DNA of 57,287 nt from Pseudanabaena sp. (GTDB lineage: Bacteria > Cyanobacteriota > Cyanobacteriia > Pseudanabaenales > Pseudanabaenaceae), in assembly GCA_003249035.1 (NCBI GenBank), contig QBMK01000024.1, positions 1-57,287 of the forward strand. Reading direction: 5' to 3'. Positions 6,834-15,922 of the stretch are shown piece after piece. Within the stretch, counting starts at the first letter, position 1; each line of letters begins with the position of its first letter. A program made the translations under genes and the position numbers. The notes under the pieces are model-generated. The model ran no database searches and had not been told where the DNA came from. It saw only the letters and a program-made list of their open reading frames with translations.

Positions 6834-6956
6834 TTACCGCACAGATGATAGTGATAACCCTGTGACTATCATCGCTACCGATCCCCATCCACCACCACCA
6901 AACAGGGTAATAACGCTTACAAACAGTAAAAATGCTCCTATTGCTGATGCTCCCAT
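6834..6956 (-). CDS. Small hydrophobic protein, 40 aa
   Basis: An ATG at 6954-6956 opens a 40-codon frame ending at the TAA at 6834-6836. It starts MGASAIGAFLLFVSVITLFG, continues with a glycine-rich turn and a second hydrophobic stretch, and ends in SSVR. The composition is that of a single membrane helix or a helical hairpin. Its stop codon lies 9 bp from the MITE-like element. I do not recognise a family. The case for a real gene is the clean hydrophobic composition and the position between a gene and an element; the ribosome-binding site is weak. Confidence 0.45.
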   Translation of the reverse strand: MGASAIGAFLLFVSVITLFGGGGWGSVAMIVTGLSLSSVR

Positions 6957-7110
6957 GTAGTTACCCTATTAGGAATTACAAAATTTCTTTGATTATTGTA
7001 ACCTTTAAATACGTATTTCTTGATTGATTCTGAGATATAAATCTAAAAATTTAACATGATAGTGTAAATCAAGAATTTCTGTAATTAAAATAAGTTTCCC
7101 AATCCATCTA

Positions 7111-7317
7111 TTACCAAATTGAAATATTATCAGAACCATATTTGTATTTTTCTACAGCAGCATCTTCAGTCAGAGGAGAATAGGCATGATGATGTGTCGA
7201 AACATGTTTTTCTCTATCCCAAACATCAACCTTTATTACCATTACATCTTTGTTTAATACTAGTTCTAGTTTTCTTGAGTTAGGTAGATTTATTGTCTTT
7301 ACAGTTTTATTTGTCAT
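7111..7317 (-). CDS. Hypothetical protein, 68 aa
   Basis: I do not recognise this protein. It is basic at the N-terminus (MTNKTVKTINLPNSRKLELV), predicted mostly beta-strand, with a His-rich HVSTHHHAY segment at about residues 39-47 and a C-terminal IW. The ATG start and stop are clear and composition matches its neighbours. No membrane segment or signal peptide is visible. It stands alone, with a gap to the helicase remnant on one side and the small hydrophobic gene on the other. Confidence 0.55.
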   Translation of the reverse strand: MTNKTVKTINLPNSRKLELVLNKDVMVIKVDVWDREKHVSTHHHAYSPLTEDAAVEKYKYGSDNISIW

Positions 7318-7417
7318 GGTTTATTTTCTCTATTGATATTGAATAGTTAGTTAATTTTAGCCAATCACAACTGAATATGCCTTGTTCGGTTTACCACATT
7401 ATCAACCTTCTTCTTAG

Positions 7418-9184
7418 TTGCTCTATAGATATAAAAAAACTTTCTGCAAAGAACTAGGCAAAATCACAATAGATCGAGCAACCCATAACTATCTCATTCT
7501 CAACTTCGAGAAATTCCAACAACCCTACTCCGCCGAACTTGTCGGCAACATCCTCGCCAATCACCAGATTGATTTTGTCGTCATCGATGAAATCCAAAAC
7601 GTCAAACAACGCGATCCCAAAAAAGAAAGTAAACGCCGACAAATTCTCAATGGTTTACTTGATGCAGCTAAACAACAAAATCCTGAACTCTGTGTCTTAG
7701 GCATGAGCGCCACACCCGTCATCAACAACCTCTACGAAGCCAAAGCACTGCTAGAAATGACAAGGGGCGAAAAATTTGACGAATTGAAAACCTTCAGCAC
7801 GATCGCCAATGCCCTTGCCATGCACGAAAAACTGATGCTCCATGGCATCCGCTATCGTCCCAATTACAAGATTGCGATCGCCGAAAGCTTTCCCGAAATT
7901 TCAGGCGAACACCTCCGCCCCCAACTCATCACCGCCATCAAAACTAGCCCCCTCGCTGTCGAGCAAATCCTCCTCTCAGCCAAAATCGACACCATCATCG
8001 CCCATCTCAAAACAGGAACCCTCATCTATACCCACTATGTCGAAGGCATGGTCGAGCCACTCCGCAAAGCAATCGCCGCTGCAGGTTACAAGGTGGGCTT
8101 ATTCACAGGCGTAGAAGATACCAAAGAACGTGATTCCGCTAAACAGAAATTCATCGCTAGAGAAATCGACATCCTCATCGGCACGGCTCCCATCGGTACA
8201 GGCGTAGATGGACTGCAATATGTATGCGATCGCCTGATTATTGCCAGCCTCCCTTGGACTCATGCCGAATACGAGCAGCTAGTCGGACGCATCTATCGAC
8301 AAAAATCATCCTTCAACAAAGTAGAAGTAATCATTCCCCAAGTCATCCTCGACCATCAAGGCGATATCTGGTCATGGGATCGCCAATACCGATGGAGTCG
8401 CATCCAATGGGAAAAATCCCTCGCTGACACCGCGATCGATGGCGTAATTCCCAAGGGTGAACTCGCATCGGAAAAAGTCGTCCTCCAAAAAGCAGGAGAA
8501 GCCCTGCAAACATGGATCGATCGCGTCGAAAGTGGTGACATCTACGAAATCAACCGTGAAGAATTGCGCGTCCCCTTACCCGAAGCGATCGCCAAAATCC
8601 TACAACGCCGCTTCGGTAACTTCTCCGCTATGAACAACCGCTTCAATAATTCCTACAGCCACACCACAAGCGATCGCCTCAAAGCAAATCCCGAAGAATG
8701 GTATCAATACCACACACTCTATCGCTCCGCCCGCGAAACATGGCAAGAAATCCCCTACGAAAAAATTGCCGAAAAACTCCAAAACTATACCAATCTCCAG
8801 ATCGGTGACTTCGGTTGCGGAGAAGCCAAACTAGCCGAATTACTTCCCAATCACCAAGTCCATTCCTTCGACCACATCGCAATCAAAGCAAAAGTACAAA
8901 CCTGTGACATCTCCCATACACCTCTCCCAGATGCAACCCTTGATGTCGCTATCTTTTCCCTATCCCTCATGGGCTTAAACTATGCCGACTATCTCCAAGA
9001 AGCCCATCGCACCCTCAAAGGCGGCGGCAGTCTCCTCATCGCCGAAACTATCAGCCGATGGACGGATAAAAAGCAAGAATTGCTAGATTTGCTCGCCAGT
9101 TTAGGATTCACAGTTGTCAAAGAGCAAACATGCGATCGCTTCCTTTACATCAATGCCACTAAGCCGCTAATCTCTCTAATTTAA
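7418..9184 (+). pseudogene. 5'-truncated SNF2-type helicase fused to an Rrp8-like methyltransferase
   Basis: The open frame encodes 588 residues from a doubtful TTG. It has helicase motif II (VVIDEIQNVKQ), motif III (GMSATPVINN), the motif V/VI region (GTGVDGLQ; EQLVGRIYRQK) and then a C-terminal methyltransferase from about residue 430. That domain reads GDFGCGEAKLAELL, CDISHTPLPDATLDVAIFSL and SLMGLNYADYLQEAHRTLKG, the pattern of Rrp8 rRNA m1A methyltransferase. Walker A (motif I) is missing. A stop (TAG at 7415) precedes the frame, and the same frame just upstream (7370-7414) still reads TEYALFGLPHYQPSS. The ATPase half is therefore probably dead; the methyltransferase half may still be made. 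Confidence 0.7.
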
Positions 9185-9260
9185 AAGAAATTGGCTGCTC
9201 TCCTAAACTTTCCGACTCAGCGATCGCTTTTAGATCATTTTGCAAATCCAATCTCTTTAG

Positions 9261-10658
9261 CTATTTCGATTTTGCAAGCTTCACCATAAAAAAGCCGTCC
9301 ATATCATGTTTATGGGGCAAAACTTTCACCCAACCCCGATCGCTAGCAAAATAAGCCGCAGGATTATCCGCGTTCGGAGGCACAATTTGCCAATCGGGAT
9401 GATTTGCTAGAAACTGCGTAATTACTTCCTCATTTTCGGCAGGATGCAGGGTACAGGTGCTGTAAACAATTACGCCATCAGGTTTTACCCATTGAATTGC
9501 ACGTTCGAGAATTTCAGCTTGAGTTTTGGCTAATTTATAGGGCTCGTCAGGAGTTTGTCTCCAACGCGCATCAGCATGACGATGTAACGTACCTAGTCCA
9601 GAGCAAGGCACATCTAGCAAAACGCGATCGCACTTGGAATTTGCAGAACCTTCTGGCAATTCCGCAAATTCCCTTGCATCAACCTCAATAGTTTGCACAT
9701 TTGTGATCCCCAGCCGCGCTGTGTTTTGATCGACTTTCTTAAGACGACTTGCCAGACGATCTAGGGCGTACACTTTGCCAGTATTTTTTAGGCGATCGCT
9801 AATATGCGTAGTTTTACCCCCTGGAGCAGCACAGGCATCAATAATGATCTCATTGGGCTGGGGATCTAATAAATAAGTAACTAACTGAGCGCTAGCATCT
9901 TGAACTGACCACCAACCCTCTTTAAATTTTGGTAATTGGCTGACATCACCCGAACCTTGAGCTACGCGAATACCATCGGGCAAATGGGGAATTGGCTCAG
10001 CCTTGATATCGGCTTCGGCAAAAGCGGCTAGAACTTGATCCCGCGTTGCATGTAAAAGATTTACCCGTAAATCGAGATGTGGGGTTTGATTAAACCAATT
10101 ACAAATGCTAGCGATCTCATCTTGACCAAATTCTTTTTGCCATAGCTCGATTAACCATTCAGGATAACTATAAAAGCTGGCTGGGTCAGTGATTTTGGCG
10201 AGAATATCTTCCTTATCCTTGGCTCTGAGTATTGATCTCATGATCCCGTTCGCAAAGCCAGACATACCCTTTAAATTGTTTTCTTTGACCAATTCCACTG
10301 TGGTATGCACGATTGCTGATGGCTTAATGCGATCGAGAAAACATAGCTGATACACTCCTATCTGTAAAATTATTAATAGATCTGGCGGTAATTTTGTGAT
10401 TGGTTTTTGCAAGAAGTTTTGCAAAACTGCTTGCAGAGTTTTTTGGCGGCGCGTACAACCATAAACTAATTCCGTAATTAGACGGCGATCGCTCTCTAAG
10501 AGGGTAATATTTTCTTGTCGCGCCCGCGAAAGCGTACTGTCAAGTGCGACATCAGCATAGGCATTGCGTCTTTGAATCAAACGCAGCGCTTCTAAAGCAA
10601 TTTGTCGAGAATTCTTACTTGCCATCGGCAGTTTAGTTTGGCTATTTAATGTAGTCAA
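9261..10658 (-). CDS. rsmB: 16S rRNA m5C967 methyltransferase RsmB
   Basis: This 465-residue RsmB/Sun protein has an N-terminal NusB-like RNA-binding domain (about residues 15-150, IALEALRLIQRRNAYADVAL). A SAM methyltransferase domain follows, with DACAAPGGKTTHI, DVPCSGLGTL (catalytic Cys region) and YSTCTLHPAENEE (second Cys). It methylates C967 of 16S rRNA. The ATG at residue 12 (MASKNSRQ) is a possible alternative start. It is divergent from mraY, with a 215-bp gap that shows no further gene. Confidence 0.95.
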   Translation of the reverse strand: MTTLNSQTKLPMASKNSRQIALEALRLIQRRNAYADVALDSTLSRARQENITLLESDRRLITELVYGCTRRQKTLQAVLQNFLQKPITKLPPDLLIILQIGVYQLCFLDRIKPSAIVHTTVELVKENNLKGMSGFANGIMRSILRAKDKEDILAKITDPASFYSYPEWLIELWQKEFGQDEIASICNWFNQTPHLDLRVNLLHATRDQVLAAFAEADIKAEPIPHLPDGIRVAQGSGDVSQLPKFKEGWWSVQDASAQLVTYLLDPQPNEIIIDACAAPGGKTTHISDRLKNTGKVYALDRLASRLKKVDQNTARLGITNVQTIEVDAREFAELPEGSANSKCDRVLLDVPCSGLGTLHRHADARWRQTPDEPYKLAKTQAEILERAIQWVKPDGVIVYSTCTLHPAENEEVITQFLANHPDWQIVPPNADNPAAYFASDRGWVKVLPHKHDMDGFFMVKLAKSK

Positions 10659-10873
10659 TTTAGAGGGCTATTAATTAAAGATTGAGTGGTAGGATTCGAG
10701 AATTATCAAAATTCAATGGTTGCACTGTAGACAAATGCGGTCATTATTTGGTATCTAAGAGCGTAATATTCAGCTGATCTTTAATCATCTGTACTAAAGC
10801 TGTAAAAAAGCTTCTGGGTCTAAAGTTCAATCTAAAAAAAGTGTGATGGTTACTGTGGGTGTGAGGAGAGGCA

Positions 10874-11977
10874 ATGGTTGATACTGGTGTGAGAGTTAGG
10901 AAAGCAAAATTTCCGACAGGAAGTAGCCTAGCACTTGGTTTAGCAATCGGTTTAATAAGTTTAATTGTTGGTGTCGATCTTTTCTTGAATCCTAATATAA
11001 GTTCAAGTCTGTTGCTGCCATTCACCTTTGGCGGGGCTGGAGTTGCTTTTCTCGGCACTTTTGCAGTACCTGCTTTGCGTCGGCTTAAAGCGGGGCAAGT
11101 CATTCGTGAAGATGGGCCAAAAGCTCATCTCAAGAAACAAGGCACGCCAACGATGGGGGGAATATTTATTATACCTGTCGGAATTTTATTAGCGCTGGTA
11201 TGGTCTGGCTTTAATGACAAAGTAATAGCTTGTAGTTTGCTGACTCTCTCCTTTGGCTTTATCGGATGGCTAGATGACTGGAAAATTTTACGCCGCCACT
11301 CCAACAAAGGCTTGTCTCCGCGCTCCAAAATTTTCCTTCAAGCATTTTTCGCGGCTTGTTTCTGTGCGTGGCTAGGGCTAACCCAAGACTGGCAAGCGAT
11401 CGCCACGATTAATTTGCCTTTAAAATTTGTGATTCCTCTTGGTCTACTGTTTTTCCCTCTTGCCCTGTTTGTATTCCTTGGCAGCAGCAATGCTACGAAT
11501 CTCACTGACGGTTTGGATGGTCTTGCAGGTGGCACGGGTGCGATCGCCTTATTTGGTATGGGTCTGCTCCTGTTTCCTCAGAACAAAGAACTCGCAATTT
11601 TTTGTATGTGCCTCAGTGGTAGTTATTTAGGGTTTCTCTGGCACAATCGCTATCCTGCCCGTGTATTTATGGGCGATACGGGATCGTTGGCTCTAGGTGG
11701 TGCCCTTGCTTCGACTGCGATCCTCGGTAACTTGCTCTGGGCATTTTTGATTATTGGTGCAATTTTTATCTGGGAATCAATTTCGGTGATTGCTCAGGTT
11801 TCTTATTACAAGGCAACCAAAGATGAAACTGGTATGGGCAAACGCCTTTTCAAAATGGCTCCTTTTCACCATCACTTAGAACTAAGTGGCTGGCATGAGC
11901 TACATGTAGTCAGGTTCTTTTATCTATCAGGTGGTTTTTTAGTTGCGCTAGCAATTTTAATCAGCAAGATTTCTTGA
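10874..11977 (+). CDS. mraY: Phospho-N-acetylmuramoyl-pentapeptide transferase MraY
   Basis: This 367-residue polytopic membrane enzyme makes lipid I from UDP-MurNAc-pentapeptide and undecaprenyl phosphate. Diagnostic motifs are KKQGTPTMGG (about 92-101), WLDDW, NATNLTDGLDGLAGG (Mg-binding aspartates), FMGDTGSLALGG and the histidine cluster FHHHLELSGW. It is monocistronic here, not in a dcw cluster, which is usual for cyanobacteria. It ends before a convergent terminator shared with the pentapeptide gene. Confidence 0.96.
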   Translation: MVDTGVRVRKAKFPTGSSLALGLAIGLISLIVGVDLFLNPNISSSLLLPFTFGGAGVAFLGTFAVPALRRLKAGQVIREDGPKAHLKKQGTPTMGGIFIIPVGILLALVWSGFNDKVIACSLLTLSFGFIGWLDDWKILRRHSNKGLSPRSKIFLQAFFAACFCAWLGLTQDWQAIATINLPLKFVIPLGLLFFPLALFVFLGSSNATNLTDGLDGLAGGTGAIALFGMGLLLFPQNKELAIFCMCLSGSYLGFLWHNRYPARVFMGDTGSLALGGALASTAILGNLLWAFLIIGAIFIWESISVIAQVSYYKATKDETGMGKRLFKMAPFHHHLELSGWHELHVVRFFYLSGGFLVALAILISKIS

Positions 11978-11998
11978 ATTTAAGACCAATCCACTCCC

Positions 11999-12028
11999 AA
12001 AAAAGCTGCCCAATTGGGTGGCTTTTTT
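11999..12028. terminator. Bidirectional terminator between mraY and a pentapeptide gene
   Basis: A 15-bp stem, AAAAAAGCTGCCCAA paired with TTGGGTGGCTTTTTT including two wobble pairs, ends in a T run on the plus strand and an A run that becomes a T run on the minus strand. It sits between two convergent genes and touches the stop of the minus-strand gene. Confidence 0.8.
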
Positions 12029-12513
12029 TAGTCGCATTCTAGAGATACTCTAGTCTCTACACCAGTTTTCGAGTTTGTACCTTTAGCTTTAGTGCATAGC
12101 CATTTGCGCTGTCCACCATCCATGATCGCGTCAGTGAAATCTGCCCCATCAATATTTACAAAATCAAAAGTACTGCGCAACAGGATTGTCTCGACAAGCA
12201 AAGCGTCGCTGAGATCGGCTTTAGCAAAATCAGCTTGATCTAGTAACCCACTAGAAAAGTTTGTACCTTTGAGATTAGCATTTCGCAAAATCGAAGCGCT
12301 AAATACGGCTCCGCGTACATCAGCATTCTCAAAGTTTGCCCCTTCCATGTTGGCATTGGCAAAACCTGAGCCAACCAGATCTCTTCCTGAAAAGTCTCTA
12401 TTTTTTAACTGAGCATGGCTAAATGAGAGGGTTTCTGCTTGAGCATTGATGGGTGATGTCAGTAAATAAGCAAGCATAAAAATTGTCATGATCGCTAAGC
12501 GTAAAAATGCCAT
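12028..12513 (-). CDS. Secreted/lumenal pentapeptide-repeat protein
   Basis: This 161-residue protein begins with a signal peptide (MAFLRLAIMTIFMLAYLLTS, then cleavage near AQA-ET). About 12 pentapeptide repeats of A(D/N)LxX type follow (GANFENADVRG, LRNANLKGTNF, ADFAKADLSDA). Such repeats form a right-handed quadrilateral beta-helix. The C-terminal cap has two cysteines (WLCTKAKG and SLECD) that could form a disulphide. The likely location is periplasm or thylakoid lumen. Function is unknown. It is downstream of psaL-psaI but separated by a strong hairpin. Confidence 0.8.
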   Translation of the reverse strand: MAFLRLAIMTIFMLAYLLTSPINAQAETLSFSHAQLKNRDFSGRDLVGSGFANANMEGANFENADVRGAVFSASILRNANLKGTNFSSGLLDQADFAKADLSDALLVETILLRSTFDFVNIDGADFTDAIMDGGQRKWLCTKAKGTNSKTGVETRVSLECD

Positions 12514-12535
12514 ATAAATGCCATAGATATAAAGT

Positions 12536-12576
12536 CAAAAAGCAAAAGCGGCGCATCGCGCCGCCTTTGCTTTTTG
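12536..12576 (-). terminator. Terminator hairpin after psaI
   Basis: A long stem with GCGGCGC/GCGCCGC next to the loop and CAAAAAGCAAA/TTTGCTTTTTG at the base has one mismatch. On the minus strand it follows psaI directly, so it should end the psaL-psaI transcript. Confidence 0.75.
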
Positions 12577-12577
12577 A

Positions 12578-12688
12578 TTAGTTTTCGATGTAGTTAAGAA
12601 CTAAGCCCATAGTTGCGATCGGGAGAATCAAGCAAAAGAGAGGCAGGAGAATGTAGGTAAGGTAGGAAGCTGTGTAATATCCAGTCAT
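12578..12688 (-). CDS. psaI: Photosystem I subunit VIII (PsaI), 36 aa
   Basis: The ATG at 12686-12688 opens a 36-residue single-helix membrane protein, MTGYYTASYLTYILLPLFCL and on to MGLVLNYIEN. It follows the PsaI pattern (xSxLPxIxxPxxxxxxPxxxMGLxFxYIE). PsaI helps anchor PsaL and trimer formation of photosystem I. It lies about 80 bp downstream of psaL on the same strand, the classic cyanobacterial psaL-psaI arrangement. It is too short for ordinary ORF cut-offs but well supported by sequence and context. Confidence 0.9.
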   Translation of the reverse strand: MTGYYTASYLTYILLPLFCLILPIATMGLVLNYIEN

Positions 12689-12769
12689 GGTTTTAGTTTT
12701 CCTTAAGGATAGAGATAAATTAACTTTTGATTTAATTTGTATCAGAATTGCCAACAAAAAACTTTAGAC

Positions 12770-13243
12770 TTAATTCCAAAGTAGCCCAGCAAATTTCTGG
12801 AATGGCTCTAGATAGGTAAGGAAGTATGCAAATGCAGCGCCACCAGCACCACCAAGTAAGAAGCTACTAGAAAATTCGCTCCAACTAGAAGGATTACCTA
12901 ATTCAGCAGGGGCTTCTAATGCAGAGCTAGACTGCAACTTAGTTACAGTTTGACCATATAAGGACAAGCCTACGGTCAACAGCACAACAGCAGCGATCGT
13001 TGCCAATAGACCAGCAAGGCTAGCCAATTCTGTATTTCTCAGAGGTCCTAACAAGGCAAATGGCCCGTAAATGAAGTAGCCATGTGCCATGCCAATCTCT
13101 AGACCACGGCGGCTAGGAGACAAACCTGGGCGGTAAGCAGGAAGGTTACCTATAAAAGCCTTAACGATCGCAGAATCGCTAACAGGCGTAGACAAATTCC
13201 CTAGTTGGGGATCGTTCTTGAAAGGTTTTACAAAATCTGTCAT
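12770..13243 (-). CDS. psaL: Photosystem I reaction centre subunit XI (PsaL)
   Basis: This 157-residue protein has the PsaL signature: NGDPQxGNLxTPVxxS-like N-terminus (FKNDPQLGNLSTPVSDS), FIGNLPAYRPGLSPSRRGLE, HGYFIYGPFALLGPLRNTE and three membrane helices. A C-terminal GGAGGAAFAYFL helix ends in GLLWN. PsaL binds chlorophyll and forms the trimer interface of cyanobacterial photosystem I in the thylakoid membrane. It is first gene of a two-gene unit with psaI. Confidence 0.97.
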   Translation of the reverse strand: MTDFVKPFKNDPQLGNLSTPVSDSAIVKAFIGNLPAYRPGLSPSRRGLEIGMAHGYFIYGPFALLGPLRNTELASLAGLLATIAAVVLLTVGLSLYGQTVTKLQSSSALEAPAELGNPSSWSEFSSSFLLGGAGGAAFAYFLTYLEPFQKFAGLLWN

Positions 13244-13355
13244 AAGTCTTTATTAAGTTAAAGATTGCAGGGAGAATTTTGTCTTCATTTTAGGGAATAA
13301 GCGCTAATGTCACCGCATAAAGAGCGCGTATCTTTAGAAAACTTCACAACCTCTT

Positions 13356-13386
13356 CAAAGAAAAGTGACTTTGCCACTTTTCTTTG
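13356..13386. other. Hairpin upstream of psaL
   Basis: A 12-bp perfect stem (CAAAGAAAAGTG / CACTTTTCTTTG) with a 7-nt loop lies about 115 bp upstream of the psaL start and downstream of nth. It may be a second terminator for nth reading, or part of the psaL upstream control region. Confidence 0.5.
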
Positions 13387-13446
13387 TATGTTTTTCGTAT
13401 GTATTAAGTGCAATGAAGCGCCGCACTCACCCTATGTCGTTATAAC

Positions 13447-13479
13447 AAAACTAAAAATGGCGTAGCCATTTTTAGTTTT
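13447..13479 (-). terminator. Terminator hairpin after nth
   Basis: A perfect 15-bp stem (AAAACTAAAAATGGC / GCCATTTTTAGTTTT) with a GTA loop lies 30 bp past the nth stop on the minus strand. It carries A/T runs on both sides, so it could act in either direction. Confidence 0.7.
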
Positions 13480-13508
13480 TAAAACCCTTACTGGGTTTGG
13501 TTTTTAAT

Positions 13509-14195
13509 TCACAAAAGTTTTGTCACACTTTCGTGAATTGGTATTACAGATGCGGATGGGCACAAATCCGAGAGTTCACAGCGATCGCAAGCAGGTTTAC
13601 GGGCGTTACAAACTGCGCGTCCGTGATAAATAATTCTGATTGACCAGTTTTCCCAGTCACGTTGGGGCAACATCCCCATCAGATCCCGCTCGACTTTTAC
13701 TGGTTCTTCAAATTTGGTTAGTCCGAGTCTTTTGGTCAGCCGCTTTACATGGGTATCAACAGTCACCCCTGCATTAATTCCGTAGGCATGGGCTAACACG
13801 ACATTAGCGGTTTTTCGGGCTACTCCTGCCAGCTTGAGCAGCTTCTCCATCGTATTTGGTACTTTGCCTTCAAATTCACGCACAATCATTTCGCAAGCAC
13901 TTCTAATGTTTTTGGCTTTGTTGCGATAAAAGCCTGTGGAATGGACTAACTCCATTAGTTCATCTAGATCGGCATTAGCTAAGGCGATCGCATCGGGATA
14001 TCGGGCAAATAATTTCGGTGTGACCATATTCACGCGCTCATCGGTGCATTGAGCCGAGAGAATTACGGCAACTAAAAGCTGCACAGGTGTCTCGTAGTCA
14101 AGCGAACAGGTTGCGTCGGGATAAAGCCGTTTGAGACGAATTAGAATTTCGTTAGCTCGAATTTTTTTGGATGAACGTTTGGTAATAATTCCCAT
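13509..14195 (-). CDS. nth: Endonuclease III
   Basis: This 228-residue base-excision repair glycosylase/AP lyase has a helix-hairpin-helix ending in LLKLAGVARKTANVVL, with the catalytic Lys, and AGVTVDTHVKRL, with the catalytic Asp. A C-terminal [4Fe-4S] cluster has spacing Cx6Cx2Cx5C (CNARKPACDRCELSDLC). All catalytic and cluster residues are present. Monocistronic by context. Confidence 0.96.
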   Translation of the reverse strand: MGIITKRSSKKIRANEILIRLKRLYPDATCSLDYETPVQLLVAVILSAQCTDERVNMVTPKLFARYPDAIALANADLDELMELVHSTGFYRNKAKNIRSACEMIVREFEGKVPNTMEKLLKLAGVARKTANVVLAHAYGINAGVTVDTHVKRLTKRLGLTKFEEPVKVERDLMGMLPQRDWENWSIRIIYHGRAVCNARKPACDRCELSDLCPSASVIPIHESVTKLL

Positions 14196-14224
14196 GAGTA
14201 GCGCGATACACCGATGATTTGCAG

Positions 14225-14277
14225 TTTAGCATTGTTTAAAAAAGCTCCTGAAGCAAGCTTCTTTAAACAATGCTAAA
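14225..14277. other. Inverted repeat, 16-bp stem
   Basis: TTTAGCATTGTTTAAA (14225-14240) pairs perfectly with TTTAAACAATGCTAAA (14262-14277) across a 21-nt interior. It lies just upstream of the nth start, in the 323-bp gap between nth and lpdA. That gap contains only this and the two following hairpins. Confidence 0.6.
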
Positions 14278-14343
14278 TAATTCGGCTAGAGATGCTTTCA
14301 TATCTGTTGTTCTTTTAAAATTAACCTAAAGAACTAACAGTGA

Positions 14344-14402
14344 AATAAAGGGCTAATGTTTGTGACGCGGCTTAGTCGCATCACAAACATTAGCCCTTTA
14401 TT
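14344..14402. other. Inverted repeat, perfect 22-bp stem
   Basis: The arms 14344-14365 and 14381-14402 are exact reverse complements (the left arm begins AATAAAGGGCTAATGTTTG). The loop is 15 nt with GCGG/CGCA-type inner pairs. It lies between lpdA and nth and is longer than needed for a terminator; it belongs to the long-hairpin class seen throughout the window. Confidence 0.65.
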
Positions 14403-14489
14403 AAATCTCTCAACTCTAATGTCTGTAGACTGCAAAACCCAAATCTCGCAAATGGATAAGAACAAAGTGTGTCTGACAGAAGTTTTGGG

Positions 14490-14520
14490 AATAAAAAAGC
14501 ACCCTTAGTGCTTTTTTATT
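14490..14520 (-). terminator. lpdA terminator overlapping the stop codon
   Basis: A 13-bp stem AATAAAAAAGCAC / GTGCTTTTTTATT has a 5-nt loop. On the minus strand the lpdA stop codon (14519-14521) lies in the base of the hairpin, so the terminator begins inside the gene. Confidence 0.8.
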
Positions 14521-15922
14521 AGATATGTGCAGCGCGTTTGTATGCTTCATCCAAGACTTCGCTAAGCGTTGGATGTGCGTGGACAATTGTTGCTAACTTC
14601 TGCACCGTTTGCCGATCGCGTATTGCTGCCGATGCCTCATGAATCAAATCTGAAGCATGGATACCAATGATATGTACGCCCAAAAGCTCACCCGTATCTT
14701 CACGGTAAACGATCTTCGCTAGACCATCGGTTTCTCCCTCTGCGATCGCTTTGGAATTGCCCTTAAAGTATGACTTAGCAGTAGCCACCTTAAAGCCTTC
14801 CGCAGTCCCTTTTTCTTTAGCCTGTGGTTCCGTCAAACCAACGAAGCTAACTTCAGGATGGGTAAATGCTGCCGCAGGAATGCTCTGATAATCGACCGTT
14901 GCAGGGCGACCACACATATTTTCCACAGCCACAATGCCCTGTGCCGAAGCAGCATGAGCCAACATCATCTTGCCAGTCGCGTCGCCGATCGCCCATAGAT
15001 GTGTAACGGAAGTTGCCATTGTGTCATCAACATCAATAAATCCGCGTTGATTTGGAGCAATATCCACAGTTTCTAAACCAAGATCCTTGGTTAGCGGAAT
15101 ACGACCAGTGGCGACGAGGCAAGCATCTACTTCTAAAACCTCAATTACTTTCTTTGTCTTAGCATCAGTCAGCTCAATTTTGACAGGTGAACCTGCGGTA
15201 ATTTTGGTGGCAAATACACCAGTTCTGGTTTCGATGTCGCGAGGCTTAAGCAATACGCGCTCAGCAATCTTGGCAATATCAGGATCGAATCCTGGCATCA
15301 ATACATCCAAAGCTTCGATCATCGTTACTTCAGAGCCAAGCGCCGTATAGACATCCGCAAATTCGAGACCGATATAGCCGCTACCGATAATCGCGACCCA
15401 TTGGGGCAAAGTTTCTAGACGTACCGCCTGATCGCTGGTAAACACAGTTTTGCCATCGATTTGAATACCGCGAGGAACAAATGGCTCGGAACCTGTGGCG
15501 AGAATAATGTCTTTAGTGCTGTAAATTTTGTCGCCGACACTGACCTTCTGCTTGCCCGCTACTTTGCCGTGACCTTGCAAAATATCTACACCTAATTTTT
15601 TGAGGCTATTGGTTAGGTCACCACGCAATTTTAGGACTAAGTTGTCAGCATGACTTGCGATCGCCCCGCGATCGAAATTCACTTCGCCTACCTCAATTCC
15701 TAAAGCCTTAAGGTGAGACTTTGCGCGCATTTCTCGCACACGACCCGAAGCTGCCAATAGTGCCTTTGAAGGAATACAACCGCGATTGACACAAGTTCCG
15801 CCCATCACGCCATCTTCAACGATCGCTGTTTTTAAGCCACAGGCGACGGCATGAAGTGCTGCGCCATGTCCACCAACACCAGCGCCAATAATGATCAAAT
15901 CGTAATCAAACTTGTCCGACAC
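14519..15922 (-). CDS. lpdA: Dihydrolipoamide dehydrogenase (E3)
   Basis: This 467-residue flavoprotein disulphide oxidoreductase has an N-terminal FAD motif ([15 protein letters not shown]), the redox-active disulphide [16 protein letters not shown], an NAD motif [12 protein letters not shown] near residue 180 and the C-terminal catalytic His-Glu in [13 protein letters not shown]. It is the E3 subunit for pyruvate dehydrogenase and glycine cleavage complexes; gcvH is elsewhere in the window. Single gene, ending in a tight terminator. Confidence 0.95.
   Translation of the reverse strand: MSDKFDYDLIIIGAGVGGHGAALHAVACGLKTAIVEDGVMGGTCVNRGCIPSKALLAASGRVREMRAKSHLKALGIEVGEVNFDRGAIASHADNLVLKLRGDLTNSLKKLGVDILQGHGKVAGKQKVSVGDKIYSTKDIILATGSEPFVPRGIQIDGKTVFTSDQAVRLETLPQWVAIIGSGYIGLEFADVYTALGSEVTMIEALDVLMPGFDPDIAKIAERVLLKPRDIETRTGVFATKITAGSPVKIELTDAKTKKVIEVLEVDACLVATGRIPLTKDLGLETVDIAPNQRGFIDVDDTMATSVTHLWAIGDATGKMMLAHAASAQGIVAVENMCGRPATVDYQSIPAAAFTHPEVSFVGLTEPQAKEKGTAEGFKVATAKSYFKGNSKAIAEGETDGLAKIVYREDTGELLGVHIIGIHASDLIHEASAAIRDRQTVQKLATIVHAHPTLSEVLDEAYKRAAHI

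Noticed and set aside
10684-10700. A GGATTCGAG string resembling part of a tRNA T-loop
   Set aside because: No matching acceptor stem, D-arm or anticodon arm could be found around it. I saw no tRNA elsewhere in the gaps either.
10744-11103. 119-codon minus-strand frame overlapping the start of mraY
   Set aside because: It lies mostly antisense to mraY and has no recognisable domain.
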